Of a DNA stretch of 35,697 nt, positions 31,583 to 35,697 are shown piece after piece. The position numbers and the translations under genes are program-made. The stretch comes from a virus. Numbering within the stretch: the stretch's first letter is position 1; the number at the start of each line of letters is the position of its first letter. The DNA is taken from IMG/VR virus record IMGVR_UViG_3300046167_000254, positions 1 to 35,697 of that record, one strand, 5' to 3'. The notes beneath the pieces were generated by a model, which did not search any database, was not told where the DNA came from, and saw nothing but the letters and a program-made list of their open reading frames with translations.

Positions 31583-31948
31583 CTATCCAACCTCATTTGA
31601 TAGCTCGTAAGCCAACGCAAGATAACCGCATCCATCGACAGAGCTATCCTGATGCACGCCATTGCGCATCCTCGCAATCTTCAGCAGCGCCATCATGTTA
31701 GCCACATCATACGCAGAGATATGCCTGCCAAGATAAGCCATCCACATTGTCGCAATACAATTGAAGTTTTCATCTGCACTTCCATATTGCTTCGCTCTAT
31801 CTCCCGTTATCAGCAGATTAGCCTTCGCCAATATATCTGACCTCACCATACTCTCGTCACCCATCGCTTGATCTCCTTTACCCTCGCTTGGCTCGGTCTT
31901 GCCGCCAGCCGTTCTAATGTTTATCTTTTTCTTCATCTCTTGCTCCAT
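31583..31948 (-). CDS. DUF6378-like protein (121 aa)
   Basis: Residues about 38-118 show the DUF6378 pattern: Ile-Leu-Ala-Lys-Ala-Asn-Leu-Leu-Ile-Thr-Gly-Asp-Arg-Ala-Lys-Gln-Tyr-Gly-Ser, Glu-Asn-Phe-Asn, then Asp-Val-Ala-Asn-Met-Met-Ala-Leu-Leu-Lys-Ile-Ala-Arg, and Asp-Ser-Ser-Val-Asp-Gly-Cys-Gly-Tyr-Leu-Ala. It is an all-helical fold related in feel to MazG-like nucleotide pyrophosphohydrolases, which suits a nucleotide-pool role, but the usual EExxE metal motif is not evident. It follows the primase-helicase. The first 35 residues are charged and may not belong to the fold; a later start is possible. Confidence 0.6.
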   Translation of the reverse strand: MEQEMKKKINIRTAGGKTEPSEGKGDQAMGDESMVRSDILAKANLLITGDRAKQYGSADENFNCIATMWMAYLGRHISAYDVANMMALLKIARMRNGVHQDSSVDGCGYLALAYELSNEVG

Positions 31949-32137
31949 AATTCTTAACCCCGATTTTACCTATCTCATACTATTCTCTTAACTACATACT
32001 AATATACTATACCTAAAGGTATATAGTATTAGTAGTAGATTGGTTACGATATACTAATTGCAATTAGTAGTTGTTCGGCTAAGTCATTGATATTGTTATT
32101 ACTAATGCTAATTAGTAGGTAATTAGTAGTATGCATT
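31949..32137. other. AT-rich intergenic region with ATTAGTAG repeats and a palindrome
   Basis: No gene. AATTAGTAG occurs at 32062-32070, 32110-32118 and 32121-32129, with TATTAGTAG at 32027-32035, and inverted TACTAAT forms near 31998, 32053 and 32100. TATACCT-AA-AGGTATA (32008-32023) is a perfect palindrome. CTAATTGCAATTAG near 32054-32067 is another palindrome built from the repeat. This could be an operator array controlling the leftward genes or part of a replication origin. Confidence 0.5.
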
Positions 32138-34018
32138 TTAGCTCACTTTCCCGAAATCATCGCAAAACCATATATAGCCATCATTTTGCACAATATGACC
32201 AGCACTTGTGAGGCCTGCAATTGACTGCTTGTAGGTTTGTGATGGGTTAGCCACGCCAGATACTTTGCCCATGAAATGCTTCTTAATATCCTCTTCTTTA
32301 ATCACCCAAAACGTGCTGGGTTCAGGCCAACCCACGCCGGCAGGGTTAGACATGCCTATGCCCTCGCCTCTTAGCTGCTGGAAGCATGTCTTAAATAATA
32401 TCTGATTCTTGCCCTTAATAGCTTTCTTGTTGGCCTTCTCGACATCATCACTGCTTGCCGGCACAATCACACACGTTGTCACTGGATCGCCGTCGGCGTC
32501 ATGCCCAAGCTCAATGACATTCAACTTAAAGTGAAACTTACGCCCACCCTCCAAATCTCTCTGCTTGGTGGCTAAAGCCGTACGCAAGCCTGTCGCCTCG
32601 TCATACGATAGCTCTATCTCAGTCTCCACAGCAGCTCTCAGTGAGCTATGCCCACGAGCCTTTGCGTCCAAGTTCTTGCCAGAGTGATGCACAAGCAATA
32701 GATGGGCGTCAGTCTCGCCGCGTATCCTGTCGCACGCAGATATAACAGCCGTTGATGATGCAGGCGAATTCTCATCGCCCCCCGGCATTGATCTGGATAG
32801 CGTATCAACGATAATCATTGCAATATCGCCATGCGCCCGCTTCACCTCTTCGCACAAATCAATGATGAGCTGCACGTCAGCGTTTTCCTCAAGTAAATTT
32901 ACTGGCAATGCACGCATAGCTAATTTAGCCTCATGCTCTGGATATTGCTGGCGTAAGGCCACAATCCTATTATGCGTAGTCATACCACCCTCAAGAGCCA
33001 AAAACAGCACCACACCGCCCTTTACCTTGTTTCCATGCCAATCTTGCCCCGCAGACACATGCCACGCCACATCTTGCACAAAGAATGACTTACCAACATT
33101 GCTTGGCCCATATACCATCGATAGCTGCCCAGCGCCAAACCATCCTTTAACAAGATAACTCCTGTCTAATTGTGGCATTGCGTCACCCGGGAAGAACACC
33201 TGATCTAACAAGCTTTTCACTTCTAATGCCTTGGCAGTCGCGTCTTTGCCCTGATTAATCCACATATCAGAGAAGTCCCAGCCGCCAATTTCAGGCACAA
33301 TTGATTGCACTCCATGATCAGCCACGCATCGCTCAATTGCTTTCAAACCTGCCTCGTCATTATCTCCAGCAATAACTATGCGCAAATTAGGACGTGCCTC
33401 TAGCAGCTCACCTATCACGGCAGTCATATTGCCCGCAGATAATGCAAATACTGCTGGCCTACCTGTCGCCATATGCACTGACATTGCAGTTGCCCATCCT
33501 TCACATATGTAAACCAGATCATCTAATTTGCCGCCAATCACGCTAAAATTTCCGACAACTGGCATACCAGATGAAAATTTCTTTGCGCCTGTCGGGTTAA
33601 TGCTCTGGAATCCCACACGCTTACCTTTTGCATTAATTACAGGGATAACCAATATGTCACCCTTTATATCAGCATTGCCAAGCCCGATCTTTTTCTTAAC
33701 CAAGTATGGGTGCGTAGCCTCTGCCTCTGGTTCAGGCCAACTTATGTTGTATTCTTTTGTCATAGGCTTTTCATTCTCATCAGGCCATAAGCTCTGCCTT
33801 CGCAGCGCATCTTTAATGCCAGCAAAATCTGAGCATTTACGGCAGCTAACCATTACATCACTGTTTGCGTCTTCCTTTATCCAAAACCTATCTTCGCCCT
33901 GACACACCGGGCAAGCACCATGATATTCACCTATGGCAGTCTTTTTCAATGATAGTGCGCTTATAATTTTATCTGAGTATCTCTCCCAGCTTGCATTTGG
34001 AAATTTCGTATTTTGCAT
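32138..34018 (-). CDS. Primase-helicase fusion (zinc ribbon, TOPRIM, RepA-like hexameric helicase)
   Basis: 626 aa. A zinc ribbon at the N-terminus has Cys36-x2-Cys39 and Cys59-x2-Cys62. A TOPRIM primase core follows, with a VYICEGWATAM segment (about residue 168) supplying the Glu and VIAGDNDEAG (about 215) the Asp pair. The C-terminal half is an AAA_25/RepA-type helicase with Walker A GPSNVGKS (about 305), Walker B MIIVDTLSRSM and a downstream LLLVHHSGKN sensor. It primes and unwinds phage DNA for host polymerase. GGAAGGAATA precedes the ATG. The iteron-like region lies directly upstream and is probably its origin. Confidence 0.9.
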   Translation of the reverse strand: MQNTKFPNASWERYSDKIISALSLKKTAIGEYHGACPVCQGEDRFWIKEDANSDVMVSCRKCSDFAGIKDALRRQSLWPDENEKPMTKEYNISWPEPEAEATHPYLVKKKIGLGNADIKGDILVIPVINAKGKRVGFQSINPTGAKKFSSGMPVVGNFSVIGGKLDDLVYICEGWATAMSVHMATGRPAVFALSAGNMTAVIGELLEARPNLRIVIAGDNDEAGLKAIERCVADHGVQSIVPEIGGWDFSDMWINQGKDATAKALEVKSLLDQVFFPGDAMPQLDRSYLVKGWFGAGQLSMVYGPSNVGKSFFVQDVAWHVSAGQDWHGNKVKGGVVLFLALEGGMTTHNRIVALRQQYPEHEAKLAMRALPVNLLEENADVQLIIDLCEEVKRAHGDIAMIIVDTLSRSMPGGDENSPASSTAVISACDRIRGETDAHLLLVHHSGKNLDAKARGHSSLRAAVETEIELSYDEATGLRTALATKQRDLEGGRKFHFKLNVIELGHDADGDPVTTCVIVPASSDDVEKANKKAIKGKNQILFKTCFQQLRGEGIGMSNPAGVGWPEPSTFWVIKEEDIKKHFMGKVSGVANPSQTYKQSIAGLTSAGHIVQNDGYIWFCDDFGKVS

Positions 34019-34164
34019 TTTATTCCTTCCTCAATTTATAGGACATATCGGACATGTCCTGCTTTTGTCTTGTCCTGTCTCGGACATAGTGGACATGTCT
34101 CTCAAATGTCCTGTCGTGTCCGTTAGACAAAACCTCGTAAAGTTCTGTCTAACGGCATGTTTAA
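34019..34164. other. Iteron-like region and long hairpin, candidate replication origin
   Basis: GGACATATCGGACATGTCC (34041-34059) and GGACATAGTGGACATGTCT (34082-34100) are near-identical 19-bp blocks, each made of two GGACAT boxes nine bases apart. Further TGTCC boxes lie near 34071, 34107 and 34117. CCGTTAGACA (34120-34129) and TGTCTAACGG (34146-34155) form a perfect 10-bp hairpin with a 16-base loop and no T-run. Placed between SSB and primase-helicase, this is the best origin candidate, with operator function as the alternative. Confidence 0.6.
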
Positions 34165-34812
34165 TTAAAATGGAATGTCATCTTCCAAATCATTTGACGC
34201 TGTAGGTGCAGCTGGTGGCAAACCAAATGGGTCATGCTCCACACCATTAATAGGTGACGCGCCGCCAGAATAACCACCAGACACTTCAGTGAACGGATCA
34301 TCTGCCTCTTGCTTCTCAGCTAACTCCAACACCTGCACCGCACGCAATCTCAATGAAACTCCATTTAGCGTGCCAGTGTTGTATGGCACTACAGTAACTG
34401 CAATATTCACAGTCGAACCAGAAGTAAGCTCAAATCCATCAGGCAACTTCTTACGTGACGCATCTACTTGGCGTGGCGGGTTTGTAATATCGCCTGAATA
34501 TGCGCCTTTTAACTTAGCCTTACCTATCCAATCGCCTTGCTTATCGTCATCACGCTTGTATGGCAGGTTTAACGGCTGGTCAGGCCACTTGCGCTTGCTA
34601 TTTGCATCCATAGCCGCCGCATTTTTATATGCCTGCATACAAACAGCATTCAGCTCTTTGCATTGCTCGCCTGTCAGATTAAATGACATTTCGTATGAAG
34701 CGCCTTCCGAGTCAGGTGAGCATTTCACTGATTTATACTCTTCCTGATCAAATCGGTAAGTAGCATTTAGTCTAGGGTATAGCGCTTTAACGCCAGATAT
34801 AATATGTTGCAT
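34165..34812 (-). CDS. Single-stranded-DNA-binding protein (215 aa)
   Basis: The N-terminal 150 residues look like an OB-fold: Ala-Thr-Tyr-Arg-Phe, Tyr-Glu-Met-Ser-Phe-Asn-Leu, Ile-Gly-Lys-Ala-Lys-Leu-Lys-Gly and Gly-Ser-Thr-Val-Asn-Ile-Ala-Val-Thr-Val strands, with Trp and Lys patches suited to ssDNA. The acidic C-terminus ends Asp-Leu-Glu-Asp-Asp-Ile-Pro-Phe, the same kind of tip that bacterial SSB uses to recruit partner enzymes. It resembles DUF2815/T7 gp2.5-like proteins. It overlaps the AlpA-like stop (TAATG), and the exonuclease is one gene further upstream. A DNA-recombination partner role for the exonuclease is inferred; no RecT-like annealase was seen. Confidence 0.7.
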   Translation of the reverse strand: MQHIISGVKALYPRLNATYRFDQEEYKSVKCSPDSEGASYEMSFNLTGEQCKELNAVCMQAYKNAAAMDANSKRKWPDQPLNLPYKRDDDKQGDWIGKAKLKGAYSGDITNPPRQVDASRKKLPDGFELTSGSTVNIAVTVVPYNTGTLNGVSLRLRAVQVLELAEKQEADDPFTEVSGGYSGGASPINGVEHDPFGLPPAAPTASNDLEDDIPF

Positions 34813-34994
34813 TATTTTGTCTCCTGCATGTTATCAAGCCAATTTTTCAAATCTTCTTCAAGCCACCCGACAGCACGTTCACCGAGCTTTACAGGTTTTG
34901 GAAATCTGCCTTCCGCCATCATGGCATAAATTCCAGCCCTAGATATACCAAATTGTTTTTCTATGTCTGTTCTTCTATAAATTTGTGGTAACAT
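34812..34994 (-). CDS. AlpA-like helix-turn-helix regulator (60 aa)
   Basis: I start at the ATG at 34994, which has GGAGAGG nine bases upstream; a longer frame to 35036 would begin without a ribosome site. The protein (MLPQIYRRTDIEKQFGISRA) fits the AlpA/MerR-like excisionase family: helix-turn-helix in Ile-Glu-Lys-Gln-Phe-Gly-Ile-Ser-Arg-Ala-Gly-Ile-Tyr, wing-forming Phe-Pro-Lys-Pro-Val-Lys-Leu-Gly, and Trp-Leu-Glu-Glu-Asp-Leu-Lys-Asn-Trp. No integrase is present, so an excisionase role is unlikely and a transcription-factor role more likely. A small GTGCAG/CTGCAC hairpin (35020-35036) precedes it. Its stop overlaps the SSB start. Confidence 0.75.
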   Translation of the reverse strand: MLPQIYRRTDIEKQFGISRAGIYAMMAEGRFPKPVKLGERAVGWLEEDLKNWLDNMQETK

Positions 34995-35044
34995 TTTGTT
35001 TACCCTCTCCTTTAAATGTGTGCAGCACCCCTGCACTGGGATTC

Positions 35045-35697
35045 TTATAAGCCGTGGTCTTCATCAAGATATGCCGGAAGATTTATTGTATCCAATTCAG
35101 GCCAGCCAGTATCAAAAGTGTTTGTATCTTGTGCCACTTTTATTTTTCGCAATGTCTTAAACATCTCGGCCTCGGCATATTTGTTATACTTATCGGACAA
35201 CTCGTAGCAAGCTGTAGCGTAACTGTTTTTCTCAGTAGCGATAAAAATAAAGTTTGTAGTTTCAACTCCGCATAGCTTTAATACGTATCTGTAAAAGCAA
35301 TTCTGGACGTCATACCTAAAGTTCCTCACAGCCTTATCAAAACCACGATAGGATGCGTCCAAGCATGACTTTAAGTCTATTACTATGCCAGCCTCTTTTA
35401 ACAGGCCATCGGGCCTGCATTTCAGCTCTAAACCAGTTTCTGGGCATTCAGCTATGAAGCTGTATTCAGCAAGCATGTCTTTATTAGTCAGTAAATTTCT
35501 CGCCATTTTATTTTGCAGGCAACCATCTACCATTTTCTGACATTGTTCATACTCGCCTTCTGGTAGCAATATCTCGTCATCTCCAAGAAAATTTTCCTGA
35601 TCTTTCCAAGCCTTGCTGCCACGTCGTGGTAATCCAGAGTTAGTGACTAAGTTCTTCTCTGGCTCTAACACCATTGCATGGAATGCTGATCCTAAAA
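35045..35697 (-). CDS. RecE/Exo8-like exonuclease, C-terminal part (gene begins at the left end of the window)
   Basis: The reading enters from the right edge as Leu-Gly-Ser-Ala-Phe-His-Ala-Met-Val-Leu-Glu-Pro-Glu, a family motif, and continues 209 residues from the internal Met at 35674. The catalytic PD-(D/E)XK core is Leu-Lys-Cys-Arg-Pro-Asp-Gly-Leu-Leu followed by Gly-Ile-Val-Ile-Asp-Leu-Lys-Ser (about 80-100 after that Met), with the Asp, Asp and Lys expected. It processively resects duplex ends to give ssDNA for recombination or concatemer formation, with the SSB encoded nearby. It shows no start of its own. The first 46 codons are at 140-1. Confidence 0.85.
   Translation of the reverse strand, partial: LGSAFHAMVLEPEKNLVTNSGLPRRGSKAWKDQENFLGDDEILLPEGEYEQCQKMVDGCLQNKMARNLLTNKDMLAEYSFIAECPETGLELKCRPDGLLKEAGIVIDLKSCLDASYRGFDKAVRNFRYDVQNCFYRYVLKLCGVETTNFIFIATEKNSYATACYELSDKYNKYAEAEMFKTLRKIKVAQDTNTFDTGWPELDTINLPAYLDEDHGL

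Noticed and set aside
31489-31701. Short frames on both strands across 31489-31701
   Set aside because: They cover the hairpin region and the DUF6378 3' end; they lack ribosome sites, and the base pattern is explained by inverted repeats.
34812-34994. AlpA-like protein as excisionase, hinting at a temperate phage
   Set aside because: No integrase, attachment repeats or CI-like repressor was found; the gene sits in the replication operon.

Overview
The window is best read as the complete, circularly permuted genome of a small tailed phage of about 35.7 kb, probably short-tailed and from a marine bacterium. One exonuclease gene is split across the two window ends: its first 46 codons lie on the minus strand at 140-1 and the rest at 35697-35045. 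The genes are those of a lytic phage: terminase, P22-like portal, scaffold, DUF5309-type major capsid protein, ejection proteins, a fibre with an S74 chaperone, GH19 lysozyme, 3TM holin, primase-helicase, SSB, RuvC-like resolvase and RecE/Exo8-like exonuclease. I found no integrase, CI-like repressor, DNA polymerase, RNA polymerase or tRNA, so the phage probably relies on host polymerases. The marine host (perhaps an alphaproteobacterium) is inferred from gene content and moderate AT richness and is not proven.

Layout. A divergent control region (827-977) feeds a short rightward early cluster of six small genes (978-2388), ending at hairpins in 2403-2515. Everything else reads leftward on the minus strand. 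First comes the replication block: ribbon-helix-helix protein, RuvC, exonuclease (across the window ends), AlpA-like regulator, SSB, an iteron-like intergenic region, primase-helicase, DUF6378 and a 67-aa protein. A regulatory island (30775-31228) follows. Next are an HNH homing-type endonuclease, small and large terminase, a possible polyvalent-type virion protein, the adaptor, tail and fibre genes, and a terminator-promoter pair (21272-21356). After that come the P22 gp10-like tail protein, ejection proteins, portal, scaffold and capsid. The last section (2.5-8.6 kb) holds small basic proteins, an unusual run of exported and membrane proteins, an EF-hand membrane protein, the holin, the lysozyme and a PD-(D/E)XK-like nuclease.

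About 20 single-base frame breaks, almost all consistent with one inserted base, are confined to roughly 6.2-15 kb plus the end junction. They interrupt conserved structural genes (portal, capsid, large ejection protein). They look like insertion-type sequencing or consensus errors, so I annotate those genes as whole loci.

The most interesting unexplained parts are: the exported-protein cassette at 4.4-7.6 kb (five signal-peptide proteins, including pilin-like and chaperone-like ones); a Ca2+-binding EF-hand protein joined to membrane helices just before the holin; the repeat and hairpin-rich intergenic regions at 34.02-34.16, 31.95-32.14, 31.45-31.55 and 30.8-31.2 kb (candidate origin, operators or structured RNA); and the early rightward cluster of unknown small proteins.
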